Position numbers and translations under genes: made by a program
The notes under the pieces: model-generated
Seen by the model: only the letters and a program-made list of their open reading frames with translations
Told to the model about the DNA's origin: nothing
Databases searched by the model: none
Shown: positions 1 to 9,207 of the stretch, one piece after another
Numbering within the stretch: the first letter of the stretch is position 1
Layout of the letters: each line of letters starts with the position of its first letter
NCBI GenBank assembly: GCA_017625775.1
Contig: JAGAKE010000002.1
Span: 124,001 to 188,000 of the forward strand
Direction: 5' to 3'
Length of the DNA stretch: 64,000 nucleotides
Origin: Fibrobacteraceae bacterium
Lineage (GTDB): Bacteria > Fibrobacterota > Fibrobacteria > Fibrobacterales > Fibrobacteraceae

Positions 1-1
1 T

Positions 2-175
2 TTGTTAGATCCGAGACAATTTGTTCGTGTTCATCGAGCTCACTTGTTGGCTGCGGATTATATAGCAGAAATTCAGCGCGAAGAAGCAGGGCGGCTTTGC
101 GTAGTTTTGAAAGACAAGTATAAAACGGTAGTTCCAGTTAGTCGTAATTTTGTAAAACGAGTCAGAAGCCTTTAA
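2..175 (+). CDS. LytTR-domain response regulator, 3' end only
   Basis: Only the last 57 codons are present; the gene begins before the window. The visible protein contains FVRVHRAHLL, then a run ending in VVPVSRNFVKRVRSL. This is the C-terminal half of a LytTR DNA-binding domain: the 'F.RVHRSHLV' strand, then the basic strand near the end. In family terms it would be the output domain of an AlgR/LytR-type response regulator that binds promoter repeats. The receiver domain cannot be seen. The gene is followed at once by a strong terminator, so it probably ends its own transcript. The family call is fairly secure; the regulon is unknown. Confidence 0.8.
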   Translation: MLDPRQFVRVHRAHLLAADYIAEIQREEAGRLCVVLKDKYKTVVPVSRNFVKRVRSL

Positions 176-193
176 TTTTAACGGAAAATCAAG

Positions 194-224
194 AAACGGC
201 GCCGGCAAATGCGGCGCCGTTTTC
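194..224 (+). terminator. Rho-independent terminator after the LytTR gene
   Basis: A perfect 10-bp stem (194-203 with 213-222, core ACGGCGCC) closes a 9-nt loop and is followed by a T-rich stretch. It lies only 14 nt before the lepB start, so lepB must use a promoter overlapping this region or depend on readthrough. Confidence 0.85.
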
Positions 225-237
225 TATTTTTGAATAT

Positions 238-1593
238 ATGGAACAAACTGAAAAAAATCAATCGTTCATCGTTCGTTTTGCGAAGGGAGCTCTTCGAGAA
301 ATTCTCGTGCCTGTGGCTCTTGCATTAGTTGTAATTCAATATGTGATACAAGCATTTCAAATTCCTAGTGGTTCTATGGAAGATACGCTTCTTGTAGGTG
401 ATTTTCTTTTGGGTTTGAAATTTGTTTATGGTTCTCCAATTCCATTTACTGACGATAAATTTCCTGCATTAGTGACGCCAGAGCGAGGAGATGTGGTAAT
501 TTTTCGTTATCCTGGGGAGCCAGAATACCCTGATTATGATTCCAAACGTTATACGCATTTAGTCAATGCTTTGATGTTAGGAAATTTTTATTGGGATTCT
601 GCTCCAGAAAATGGAAATCCACGTATTGTCCATTATGCCGATGGACCAAAAGATTTTATTAAACGTTGTGTTGCTTTAAGTGGCGATACCGTAGAAATGC
701 GAGCAGGACGTTTTTATTTGAATGGAAAGGAAATGAGTGATTTGCCTGGTTATGGTAAAAATACTGCTTTGACACGTTCTTTTTCTCCGCGAGATCATTT
801 GCCGGCATTTCGTCTTCCGATGCCTGGGGATACCTTGAATTTAGATTCCCTTTCTCTTTATGAACTTTGGCGAATTCGTTCCTTGATTGTACAAGAAAAT
901 CCAGATGTTCGAGTAGAACTTGATTTGCGCATGACTATTAATGGCTATCCTGCTCCCGATTTTGTTTTTGAAGATTTCCGAGTCCCGGTGGAAAGTGATC
1001 GTGGCTTGCTAATCAATGCAGTGCTTGCTAATCGACAAGCTGTAGGGATTTCGCTTCATCAAGGAGATACCATCACCGGAAACATTCCTTTCAGTTTTTT
1101 CAGTTCTTTATCTCGAACGGGTTTTTTGCCAATGGTTGATCCAAATCTTCGATTTGATTCCTGGAAACGTCCTGTTTCGTATATGAATTTTGAAGGAACT
1201 CAATTACAAGATTTAGAAAATCATATTCAGGCATTAAATAAGGCAGCAATTTCTATTGATTCTGCGGATACAACAGTCGTAGATTCTTTGCAGAAAGATT
1301 CTTATAAATTGGAGTATAAAATTTTGTTTGATGGTTCTCCAATTCATGAATATATAGTGCAGGCGCCTGTGTATTTTATGATGGGCGATAATAGAGATAA
1401 TTCGGCAGATAGTCGGTATTGGGGCGTAGTGGCTTCAAGAAATATCAAGGCGAAAGCTTTTGTAATTTATTTTTCTTTTGAAAATGCTGATAATACTTTT
1501 GCTTTAGGTAAACCTTATACATGGTGGCGCATTCCTTTCAAAATTCGTTGGAGTCGTCTAGGTAAGGTGATTCATTTGATTGGAGAAAAATGA
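238..1593 (+). CDS. lepB: Signal peptidase I
   Basis: Type I signal peptidase, the membrane serine protease that cleaves signal peptides from exported proteins. One N-terminal membrane segment (residues about 22-40) is followed by box B IPSGSMEDT with catalytic Ser46, then GDVVIFRYP, then box D FIKRCVALSGD with the catalytic Lys142. Box E, MGDNRDNSADSR, lies near residue 383. The protein is 451 aa against 324 in E. coli; nearly all the excess lies between box D and box E, as in the long LepB forms of the Bacteroidetes/Fibrobacter group. The ATG has no clear Shine-Dalgarno sequence. The stop overlaps the next start by 4 nt (ATGA), so translation of the two is probably coupled. Confidence 0.95.
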   Translation: MEQTEKNQSFIVRFAKGALREILVPVALALVVIQYVIQAFQIPSGSMEDTLLVGDFLLGLKFVYGSPIPFTDDKFPALVTPERGDVVIFRYPGEPEYPDYDSKRYTHLVNALMLGNFYWDSAPENGNPRIVHYADGPKDFIKRCVALSGDTVEMRAGRFYLNGKEMSDLPGYGKNTALTRSFSPRDHLPAFRLPMPGDTLNLDSLSLYELWRIRSLIVQENPDVRVELDLRMTINGYPAPDFVFEDFRVPVESDRGLLINAVLANRQAVGISLHQGDTITGNIPFSFFSSLSRTGFLPMVDPNLRFDSWKRPVSYMNFEGTQLQDLENHIQALNKAAISIDSADTTVVDSLQKDSYKLEYKILFDGSPIHEYIVQAPVYFMMGDNRDNSADSRYWGVVASRNIKAKAFVIYFSFENADNTFALGKPYTWWRIPFKIRWSRLGKVIHLIGEK

Positions 1594-3344
1594 ATTTATT
1601 CAAAACAATCATTTTTCTGTTCGCTTTAGCTTTGCTTATTGCTTGTGCTACCGTGGTTGCTCCCTCGGGCGGCCCTGAAGATAAATTACCCCCGAGAGTT
1701 TCGGCAATTTATCCTTCTCCAAATGCAACTAATTTGCCTACAGAATTGCTTGTTCGAATTGAATTTGATGAATGGATTCAATCTACTTTACCAAGAAATG
1801 CCGTAACTATTTCGCCGCCACTAGAAAAAAAACTCAGGTTTGAAGTCTCCGGAGATGTTTTAGAAATTACATCAAAGGGAGATTTAGATTCTAACACAAC
1901 TTATACCTTAACATTAGGAAACGCTTTAAAAGATTTGCGGGGAAATTCAATTTCACCGCCATTTCAATTATCCTTTTCTACAGGAAAACATATTGATTCG
2001 CTTTTTTTAATTGGTAGAATTTTATTGACGCCAGAAATGTTGAAAAACAAACACCTGCCAAGCGTTGCTCTTTATCCGCTTGGTTCGCAGGAAAGAAACC
2101 GAAGAAACTATTTACAAAAGTACAAAGATTCTACTCAAACAGAAGTAGATTCAGTTCCTGCATTGACAAAAGAAATTCCTTTGTTCTTTACTCAAACTGA
2201 TTCTACAGGATATTTTAAAGCCGTGGGACTTTCGCCAGGAAAATACCGTGTACTCGCCTTTGTTGATGCAAATGGAAATAGAAAGTTAGAACCATCAGAT
2301 GAATTAGCAGGGATTTATGGAGATATTTTACTGGATTCATTATTTAAAGATTCACTGTGGTTACCATTAGCGAATATAGATGATTCTCCTGTAACTTTAG
2401 ATTCTGTAAAAGCTCTTGGAAATACAATGATTCGTCCAGTTTTTAATCGCTCGGTGGTTTCTGAATCGCTTTTGGGATGCCGCTTATTTACAGCCACAAA
2501 AAATCTTTTAGATTCTTTGACACTTGTTTTAGGAACAAGTTCGGAACCGGTTTTTGCTTTGTCTAAAACATTAGAGGAAGATTCTACTTATCTGTTTTCT
2601 TGTGAAAAGGGAAATGATTCTTTAGGGCGGTCTTTAGATTCTTTGCGAAATGAAGTTGAATTTGTATGGAAGGCATTCCCTGCAGATACATTTCCGCCGG
2701 CAATTTCTGCTATTTCCCCAAAACAAGGAACAAAGTTTGTATTCCCTGAAGATTCTATTCATTTAACTTTTGATAAGGTGGTGATAGGAGATTCTCTGGC
2801 ACAAGAATTAATAGCAGTTGTTCGAAAAGATACTTTGTCTGTAATAGTGACTCGTTTAGATGCTGCAAATTTTTTCGTAAAAACAGAATCTCCTTTACCC
2901 TATGACGCTAAAGTTTCACTGATGCAACGTTATTTAGATTCTACTTTAGCGTTGCCTGATAGCTTAGGGGTGCGCGACACAATCGTAGAGGAAAAATATC
3001 GTTCACTTACTTCTTTTGAAATGGTTCCAAAGTTAAGACTTGCGTCATTACAAGGGAAAATTTCAAACGCTAATTCAAAAGTTAAGGTTCGTTTGCGTTC
3101 GGCAGAAACAGGAAAAGAGTATGAAAGTATATGTTCTGCTGAAGGTTCTTTTGAATTTAAAAAGTTAATAGATGGAAAATATTTGCTTGATTATTTTCAA
3201 AGTAATGAGAGCGGCTATATAGACGCAGGAAATATAAAACCGCTTCGTTTCGCAAAACCTTGGCGTTCTTTGGCAGATACATTGATTCTTCAGCCAGGAA
3301 ATAATGAATTGAAGGATTTGCCTGCTTTATTGCAAATAAATTAA
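1590..3344 (+). CDS. Lipoprotein with Ig-like (Big_5/SbsA) domain
   Basis: A secreted lipoprotein of 584 aa. The N-terminus is a short hydrophobic stretch ending in a lipobox, LLIAC, with Cys19 as the lipidated residue. Directly after comes a SbsA-type Ig-like domain (about residues 35-130), recognisable from P.V....P......P....I...F.E.I and a TYTLTLGNALKDLRGN stretch. A second similar unit (PPAISAISPKQGT..., around residue 370) follows. The middle and end resemble carboxypeptidase-regulatory-like beta domains (GYFKAVGLSPGKYRVLAF). It overlaps lepB by 4 nt and precedes the exonuclease-helicase gene by 12 nt, so it sits in an operon. A structural envelope role is likely; no enzymatic motif is visible. 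Confidence 0.8.
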   Translation: MNLFKTIIFLFALALLIACATVVAPSGGPEDKLPPRVSAIYPSPNATNLPTELLVRIEFDEWIQSTLPRNAVTISPPLEKKLRFEVSGDVLEITSKGDLDSNTTYTLTLGNALKDLRGNSISPPFQLSFSTGKHIDSLFLIGRILLTPEMLKNKHLPSVALYPLGSQERNRRNYLQKYKDSTQTEVDSVPALTKEIPLFFTQTDSTGYFKAVGLSPGKYRVLAFVDANGNRKLEPSDELAGIYGDILLDSLFKDSLWLPLANIDDSPVTLDSVKALGNTMIRPVFNRSVVSESLLGCRLFTATKNLLDSLTLVLGTSSEPVFALSKTLEEDSTYLFSCEKGNDSLGRSLDSLRNEVEFVWKAFPADTFPPAISAISPKQGTKFVFPEDSIHLTFDKVVIGDSLAQELIAVVRKDTLSVIVTRLDAANFFVKTESPLPYDAKVSLMQRYLDSTLALPDSLGVRDTIVEEKYRSLTSFEMVPKLRLASLQGKISNANSKVKVRLRSAETGKEYESICSAEGSFEFKKLIDGKYLLDYFQSNESGYIDAGNIKPLRFAKPWRSLADTLILQPGNNELKDLPALLQIN

Positions 3345-3356
3345 TGGAGAAAAAAA

Positions 3357-6050
3357 ATGAAATTGTTTGAAACTTTTGTAGCGATTGATTTAGAAACAAC
3401 TGGGTTAGATTTTGATAAAGATGAAATTATTGAAATCGCTTTAGTCCGTTTTGTAAATGGTAGCGTTCAGGAATCGTGTGATTTCCTTGTAAAACCAACT
3501 AAAGAGTTGCGCCCATTTATAGAGCATTTAACAGGCATTGATTCAGAAACTTTAGCAAGCGCAGAAGATTTCCCTGCTATAGCAGAAAAGGTTTTTTCGT
3601 TTATTGGTGACGCTCCTTTGGTCGCTCATAATGCACAATTTGATTTTCATTTTTTAAAAAACGCTTTTGCTAAAGTTGGAGTTCCTTTTGAAAATCATCC
3701 TGTATTTGATTCATTGGCACTATCGAGAATTGCTTTTCAAAAAGTACCTAATCATAAATTAGAAACCTTGTTGAAATTTCTAAACATTGAACGTTCCGTG
3801 GCTCATAGAGCCTTGCCTGATGCAGAAGCTTGTGGAAAACTTTTTGTTCGAGCCATTGAAGAAATTCAAACATTCCCAAAAGAAGTTTTACAAATGTGTC
3901 AAGTTGTAGCTACGGGAACTCCTTGGGAAAAAATTTTTGAAAAAAATACAGAGATTCCTGATTGGCAGTTTGGAATGGAAAATGTTCAAGCTCCATCACC
4001 TATACTACCGCATAAATTTCCTTTTCGAGTGGCTAGTTTATTTTCTGAAAAAGGAAGTCTTTCTACTCAAATCAATAATTATGTAGAGCGTAAAGATCAA
4101 ATTGATTTTGCAAATGTTGTTGAAAGAAACATGCATAAGGGGGGCATCGCTGTATTAGAAGCAGGAACTGGTGTCGGAAAATCATTTGCTTATCTTTCGG
4201 CAGCTGCTTTGAAGGCGGCGTCAGGTGAACGTGTGGTGATTAGCACGGCAACTAAAACATTGCAAGAACAATTATTTAATCACGATATACCTGTATTGCA
4301 GTCCATATTTGGCGAACATTTACGCGTGGCTGTTTTGAAAGGACGTAACAATTACATCTGTTTACGTAAATTTGAAGAAATAAGAAAAAATTTTAATCAA
4401 GTATTAGCTAACGACGAAAAAGAAACATTCATGACCTTGTTGCCTTGGTTAGCAACTACCACGAATGGAGATATAAGTCAGAACACAGGATTTAATCATC
4501 AGCGAAATAAATTTCTTTGGAATAAATTATCAAGCGATGCATCAACTTGTTCTGGAGAAAAATGCCCATTCTATTCTCGTTGCCCAGCTTTGGCTGCGAA
4601 AAGAAAGGCGATGTCAGCGAATTTATTGCTAGTGAATCATTCTTTGTTTTTGTCTGATTTACTTTTAGATTTTGCAATTTTTCCTACTTATGAGCATATT
4701 GTTTTTGATGAAGCTCATCGTTTACCTTCTTATTCTGCCTCAGCATTTGGTCGTTCTTGTAGATTTTTTGATTTGAAAAATGTAAGCAGAATCCTTTCAG
4801 GAAATTCCGAGAAGGGCTTGCTTGCTTTAGCAGAAAGTGTATTGGATAAAACAGAACTTTTGGAAAATTTACGACAAGATATTCTTGAATCAGAAAAGTT
4901 ATTCCATCGATTCTTAATGAAAATTGGAAAACGTCTTGGAAAACAAAAACAAAATTCCCTCAGTTATTCAAATGGAATTTTAGCAGATTATGATGTGGAC
5001 CCAAAACCATTTCAAGAACAAATTTTGCATTTCCGCGAAGATTTAGAATCTTTAATAGAGTCTCTGCGCACTAAAACAGAAAATGAAAGTTTGTCTCGAG
5101 ATTTTGAAGGAGTTCTTTCCGCGCTATCTCGATTCTCGTCTGATTTTGATTTTCTTGTTCAAGCAGGTCGTGAAAAGTGGGCGTTCTATTTAGAAGAACC
5201 TTATAATCCCCATACGATTCGTTTGAACGCAAAACCATTAGAACCTGGGGAATTCTGGAAAGAAAAATTTTATACTTGGATTCGTTCGGTTACATTCACT
5301 TCTGCTACATTGTCGGTGAAAGGGAATTTAGATTATTTTGTAAGTAAAATGGGTATGCAGAAATTACCTCCTTACAAGAAACCTTTCTTAAAAATTTATC
5401 CTACAGCGTTGTCTTTGAAGAGCCAAAAGGTGGTAATTGCTGATTATTTGCCAAAGCCAAATGCGCCAGAATATCAAGAAGCTCTTGAAAATTTATTTAT
5501 CAGTTTATTGCCGAAGTTGTCTGAAAATACCATGGTGCTATTTACGAGTTTGCACGCCATGACTTTAGCTTATCAAAAATTATCGCCGCTATTTTCAAAA
5601 GCAGGAAAGTTATTGCTCTGTCAAAATATTGATGGTTCTTTAGAAAGTTTAACAGAAATTTTCCGAAAAAGCAGAGGCGCTTGTTTGCTAGGTTGTCAAA
5701 CCCTTTGGGAAGGAGTTGATTTGCCGGGCGATGCTTTGAAAAATTTAATTATTCCAAAGCTTCCCTTCCCTAATCCGTCCGATCCTTACATTGCTGCTAA
5801 AGTAGATTTTATGAAATCTGCGGAACAAAATGTTTTTAAAGAATTGTTTGTGCCAGAAGCTTTCTTAGGGTTGCGACAAGGAATAGGTCGCTTAATTCGT
5901 TCGGAAACTGATTCTGGAGTAGTTTTGTTGTTAGATAATAGATTGCTAACAGAAAGCTATGGAAAAACATTCCATCGGATATGGGATGAAAAACATTCAG
6001 TTGTTTCTTCTTTAGAAGCATTACAGAAGTGTTTTCCAAATGACTTTTAA
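3357..6050 (+). CDS. dinG: DnaQ-type exonuclease fused to a DinG/XPD-family helicase
   Basis: An 897-aa fusion. Residues 1-170 are a DEDDh 3'-5' exonuclease: AIDLETTGL with Asp11 and Glu13, LVAHNAQFDFHFL, and HRALPDAEACG. From about 235 a superfamily-2 helicase follows: Walker A GTGVGKS (Lys275) and DEAH box (451-454). Motif VI appears as GIGRLIRSETDSG near residue 845. Four cysteines (335, 398, 403, 409) sit where XPD and E. coli DinG bind a 4Fe-4S cluster; B. subtilis DinG, the best-known exonuclease fusion, lacks it. The protein probably unwinds and trims damaged or R-loop DNA 5'-3'. A good Shine-Dalgarno (GGAG) precedes the ATG. Product certain to family level; the symbol is by homology. 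Confidence 0.9.
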   Translation: MKLFETFVAIDLETTGLDFDKDEIIEIALVRFVNGSVQESCDFLVKPTKELRPFIEHLTGIDSETLASAEDFPAIAEKVFSFIGDAPLVAHNAQFDFHFLKNAFAKVGVPFENHPVFDSLALSRIAFQKVPNHKLETLLKFLNIERSVAHRALPDAEACGKLFVRAIEEIQTFPKEVLQMCQVVATGTPWEKIFEKNTEIPDWQFGMENVQAPSPILPHKFPFRVASLFSEKGSLSTQINNYVERKDQIDFANVVERNMHKGGIAVLEAGTGVGKSFAYLSAAALKAASGERVVISTATKTLQEQLFNHDIPVLQSIFGEHLRVAVLKGRNNYICLRKFEEIRKNFNQVLANDEKETFMTLLPWLATTTNGDISQNTGFNHQRNKFLWNKLSSDASTCSGEKCPFYSRCPALAAKRKAMSANLLLVNHSLFLSDLLLDFAIFPTYEHIVFDEAHRLPSYSASAFGRSCRFFDLKNVSRILSGNSEKGLLALAESVLDKTELLENLRQDILESEKLFHRFLMKIGKRLGKQKQNSLSYSNGILADYDVDPKPFQEQILHFREDLESLIESLRTKTENESLSRDFEGVLSALSRFSSDFDFLVQAGREKWAFYLEEPYNPHTIRLNAKPLEPGEFWKEKFYTWIRSVTFTSATLSVKGNLDYFVSKMGMQKLPPYKKPFLKIYPTALSLKSQKVVIADYLPKPNAPEYQEALENLFISLLPKLSENTMVLFTSLHAMTLAYQKLSPLFSKAGKLLLCQNIDGSLESLTEIFRKSRGACLLGCQTLWEGVDLPGDALKNLIIPKLPFPNPSDPYIAAKVDFMKSAEQNVFKELFVPEAFLGLRQGIGRLIRSETDSGVVLLLDNRLLTESYGKTFHRIWDEKHSVVSSLEALQKCFPNDF

Positions 6051-6101
6051 AATCATTGTTGTATAAATTATTAAATTTGTTTTTTTTCAAAGGTGGTTAT
6101 T

Positions 6102-7991
6102 TTGCTTTCCCTGCGGTCTCATTTTGAACAGATGGAAAAACCGATTTTGCGAGATGTTTATGCTAGAACATTTTCATTAAAGGGTTTGGTTAATAACACT
6201 TTATTGTTGAAAGAACTACTAAAATTTTACGAGGGCGAAGATCGTCTTTCGGAATTGTTCGAAAGTTGGGATTCATTACAGAAACGAGTTTTTTCCTTAA
6301 TTGCATATAGTGGAGAACGGGGTTTGCGTTTTCGAGAATTGAGGCTCGCTGTTCCTGTAGGGCAAATCAATTCGTTGAAATCTTTTTTAACATACCTTTG
6401 TGAAAATTTTATTGTCTGGAAAACACAAGGGGAACAAGAAAACGTTGTGTATCGAGTTTTTTTTGATTCATACGTTTTCGCCATGAAACAGCAAGATTTC
6501 CAATCAGAAAAACCTAGAGGTCAGTTATTTTCTTATGACTCTTTGTTGGATTATCATGTGAGTCGTTTAGCTTCTTTTTTGAAGTTAGGAAAATTGAAGG
6601 CGACTACTTTAGGTGATTTGCAGCGCCGTTCTATGCAGTGGTGTGAGCAAAGCATTACTCATTCTTTAGTTTTGTCTTCAAAAGCGCCTTCCGATGAAGT
6701 GATGCTTATTTTGCAATTTTTCTTGGACTCTGGTTGGATTGTCAAAACAGAAGATTCGCAATTATTTTTAGCAGATTCAGTAATTCCGTTTTTAAACAAA
6801 AATGGATTTCGTTTGCATCAAGAGATTTTTCATTGGTGGTTGAAAACTCGATTTAATTCAGAAAAGAAAATGCTCGGGCCCGTGCTTGAATTATTAAAGC
6901 AACCCGTTTCTGTTTCTAAGGTAGTCGAATATTTTTGGCCGTTAGATCCATGTGTTCGTTTAGGAATAGCAAAAACTTCAATCCCATTTGATCAGCTCCC
7001 AAGACCGCTACGAGAATTGTGGTTTTTAGGAATTGTGGATTTTTACGTAAATAGAAATTATGAAATAGAATCTGTTGTTTGTAATTGTTCTGGCAAGGAT
7101 CGTTCTGAAAAAGTTGTGAATGCACAAAATGCAAATATTTCAGCACTTCCAAATTTCGAATTTGTGATTCCAACCTCTGTATCTCCTAGAGTTTTATTTT
7201 ATGCATCTTGTTTTGCTATTCCGGAAAATGATGAATCAATTCTTCGTTTCCGCTTAGAAAGAGAAAATTTTTTAGAAGCCTTAAAAGCCGATTTTTCTGA
7301 GCAAGAAGTAAGGCAGTTCTTTAGCTGGCTGAATCCACCAGCGAATGTTTTGAATGCATTAGAAGAGTGGGCTGCTGTGTTTTTTGGCGCTTCTATTTTT
7401 ACGGCTAGAATTTTAAAAATTGTTGACAAAAGTATTTTTGATGATTTGTGCAATTTCCCTCAATTCATGGAATTTATTGTAGCTCCAATTCCAGAATATG
7501 GTTTTTTAATTCGCCCAGAATGTGAATTCGCTATTAGGGAATTGCTTGTTCATTATGGACTCACGCCAGCTTTTGATAGGGACTTATCTTCATTACAAAC
7601 TGTTGAAAGTTTTTCTTGGTCTAATAGTTTTGCAACACCTTTTCCTCAGGAACAAACGCCCAATTTTCTTTTAGAAGTAAAAAGTAAAGACTCTTCGACC
7701 ATAGAAAATGGAAAAAAGAATTTTGGCGAAGATTTTCAGCAATTTGATATTTCTGGTTTGGTGAAAGCATTGCGCTATGCCAAAACTTCCGAAACGCTTT
7801 TTGTTGCTCGTATTTCTGATTCAACGCGAAAAACGGCTAAGGTTCAAGAAAAAACTTTCAGTGTCCAAAGCCTAAGATTATCTCAAATGCCTTTTATCGC
7901 AAAAGTGGTTGAATTAGGAAAGAATGTAGAACAGGAATTGGATTTATCTCATATTCGTGAATTAAAATTGCTACACAAGAAAAAAGATTGA
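6102..7991 (+). CDS. Helicase-associated (Helicase_C_3-like) domain protein
   Basis: A 629-aa protein without Walker A or DEAH motifs. Residues about 340-490 match the arrangement of the Helicase_C_3 / XPB-associated domain: FEFVIPTSVSPRVLFYASCFA, a strand-helix run, then FIVAPIPEYGFLIRPE and a C-terminal ...LLVHYGLTPAF. That domain is found at the end of some bacterial XPB-like helicases and in stand-alone proteins. The start is uncertain. TTG at 6102 has AAAGGTGG five bases upstream; GTG at 6093 lies inside that ribosome site, and ATG at 6132 has none, so TTG is preferred. It follows the dinG-like gene after 51 nt and may work with it, which is inference. Confidence 0.6.
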   Translation: MLSLRSHFEQMEKPILRDVYARTFSLKGLVNNTLLLKELLKFYEGEDRLSELFESWDSLQKRVFSLIAYSGERGLRFRELRLAVPVGQINSLKSFLTYLCENFIVWKTQGEQENVVYRVFFDSYVFAMKQQDFQSEKPRGQLFSYDSLLDYHVSRLASFLKLGKLKATTLGDLQRRSMQWCEQSITHSLVLSSKAPSDEVMLILQFFLDSGWIVKTEDSQLFLADSVIPFLNKNGFRLHQEIFHWWLKTRFNSEKKMLGPVLELLKQPVSVSKVVEYFWPLDPCVRLGIAKTSIPFDQLPRPLRELWFLGIVDFYVNRNYEIESVVCNCSGKDRSEKVVNAQNANISALPNFEFVIPTSVSPRVLFYASCFAIPENDESILRFRLERENFLEALKADFSEQEVRQFFSWLNPPANVLNALEEWAAVFFGASIFTARILKIVDKSIFDDLCNFPQFMEFIVAPIPEYGFLIRPECEFAIRELLVHYGLTPAFDRDLSSLQTVESFSWSNSFATPFPQEQTPNFLLEVKSKDSSTIENGKKNFGEDFQQFDISGLVKALRYAKTSETLFVARISDSTRKTAKVQEKTFSVQSLRLSQMPFIAKVVELGKNVEQELDLSHIRELKLLHKKKD

Positions 7992-8028
7992 AATTAAAAT
8001 TATTTCTACTTTCGCAGAACTACTGGAT

Positions 8029-8328
8029 TTATTTTTCTGATTTGAGTTGAATAAATTGATAGCCAATTTCTCCTTTTTTGGCCATGCCAAATTTTGTTCG
8101 AGCAATAAATTCCATGTAGAAAGAATCAGAAGAGAGCTTTTGAATGATTTCCTCTTGCTGGTTTAGTATTTGTTGTAAAGAATCATTTTTTCTAGTCAGA
8201 ATTTCTATTTCTTGCTGAATTCGATTTTGTTCTTGTAGGCCGCCTTTCTGAAAACAAAGATAAAGAGTCGCACAAATTACTAAAAGTGCGATAATCGTTA
8301 AGAACCAATGATTCTTTAATTTGTTCAA
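8029..8328 (-). CDS. FtsB/DivIC-family septum formation protein
   Basis: A 99-aa bitopic membrane protein. A short basic N-terminus (MNKLKNH) precedes one membrane segment (about residues 9-26), then a coiled coil (residues 30-65, with spaced I/L and many E/Q/N) and a short globular end with EFIARTKFGMAKKGEIGY. That terminal 'AR...GM...GE' pattern is characteristic of FtsB/DivIC, which joins FtsL and FtsQ in the divisome. Length matches the family (about 100 aa). The ATG overlaps the dprA stop by 4 nt, so the two are co-transcribed and probably coupled. Confidence 0.85.
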   Translation of the reverse strand: MNKLKNHWFLTIIALLVICATLYLCFQKGGLQEQNRIQQEIEILTRKNDSLQQILNQQEEIIQKLSSDSFYMEFIARTKFGMAKKGEIGYQFIQLKSEK

Positions 8329-9206
8329 GAAAACTCCTTTTCGAAGAAATAGCGGAATCCGTCTTCGCTAGAAACTAGACCGGCGAGTTCTAATTCTGTT
8401 AATATAGCAAATAAAGAATTCATCAGTAGTCCAGATTGAGTAGCAAGTTCTGTTAAGGTTCGGACAAAACCAGCCGATTTTTTATAAAGCGATTGAGCTT
8501 CTTTGCTGAGTCCTGTTGCTTTACTTTCTTTGGAACTTTTTTCTGACAAGCTAAATAATCCGCACAAAGCGGCCAAATCTTCTGGGGCGTAAATAGGTTT
8601 TGCTTTTCCGCTTCGCAGTAAATCCAATGGTCCTTGTGCCGTTTCTTGAAAATAATTTCCGCAAACGGCATAAAGTGGTCGATGAAATTGATTGGCAAAA
8701 TCAGCTGTAATCATAGAGCCGCCTTGTATTTTGCTTTCGACAATAACTGTTGCTTTTGATAATCCTGCGATAATTCTATTCCTTGCGGGGTAGTGAGATT
8801 TGAATCCTGGCGTGTCATTTGGTAATTCGCTAATAATTGCGCCACCGCTTTCTAAAATTTTTTCGGCAAGAATTTTTCGCTCGCCATTTATTTTTGCTGA
8901 TAACCCTTGTGCTAATACTGCAATCGTGGGAACACCAAAATCAAGAGCTGCTTGATGACTATAAAAATCAATTCCTTGAGCCAAACCGGAAACGACAACG
9001 GCTTCTGTATTTTTTAAACTAGCGACTAATCGTCTGCAACAATCTTTGCCATAAGGGCTTGGTCTTCGAGTGCCTACAAGTGCAATTGGAAATCCATCAG
9101 GAATTTTTCCTAGCACAAACAACTGTTTGGGTTTTGTGGGAATTAATTGGAGTAAAGCGGGAAATTGTTCAGGTGAAATGGTTTGTGGAAAGTTATTTTT
9201 GTTCAT
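8325..9206 (-). CDS. dprA: DNA-processing protein DprA
   Basis: Loads RecA onto incoming single-stranded DNA during natural transformation; also called Smf. The 293-aa protein has the Rossmann-like DprA fold: PIALVGTRRPSPYG, then VVVSGLAQGIDFYSHQAAL, GGAIISELP, and YPARNRIIAGLSKATVIVES with SMITADFA. A C-terminal winged-helix segment (TELATQSGLLMNSLFAILTELELAGLV) follows. The start chosen is the ATG whose Shine-Dalgarno AAAGGA lies inside the divergent mazG gene; longer in-frame readings run through mazG. It is followed by the ftsB-like gene. Whether this organism is competent cannot be told from the window. Confidence 0.92.
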   Translation of the reverse strand: MNKNNFPQTISPEQFPALLQLIPTKPKQLFVLGKIPDGFPIALVGTRRPSPYGKDCCRRLVASLKNTEAVVVSGLAQGIDFYSHQAALDFGVPTIAVLAQGLSAKINGERKILAEKILESGGAIISELPNDTPGFKSHYPARNRIIAGLSKATVIVESKIQGGSMITADFANQFHRPLYAVCGNYFQETAQGPLDLLRSGKAKPIYAPEDLAALCGLFSLSEKSSKESKATGLSKEAQSLYKKSAGFVRTLTELATQSGLLMNSLFAILTELELAGLVSSEDGFRYFFEKEFS

Positions 9207-9207
9207 T

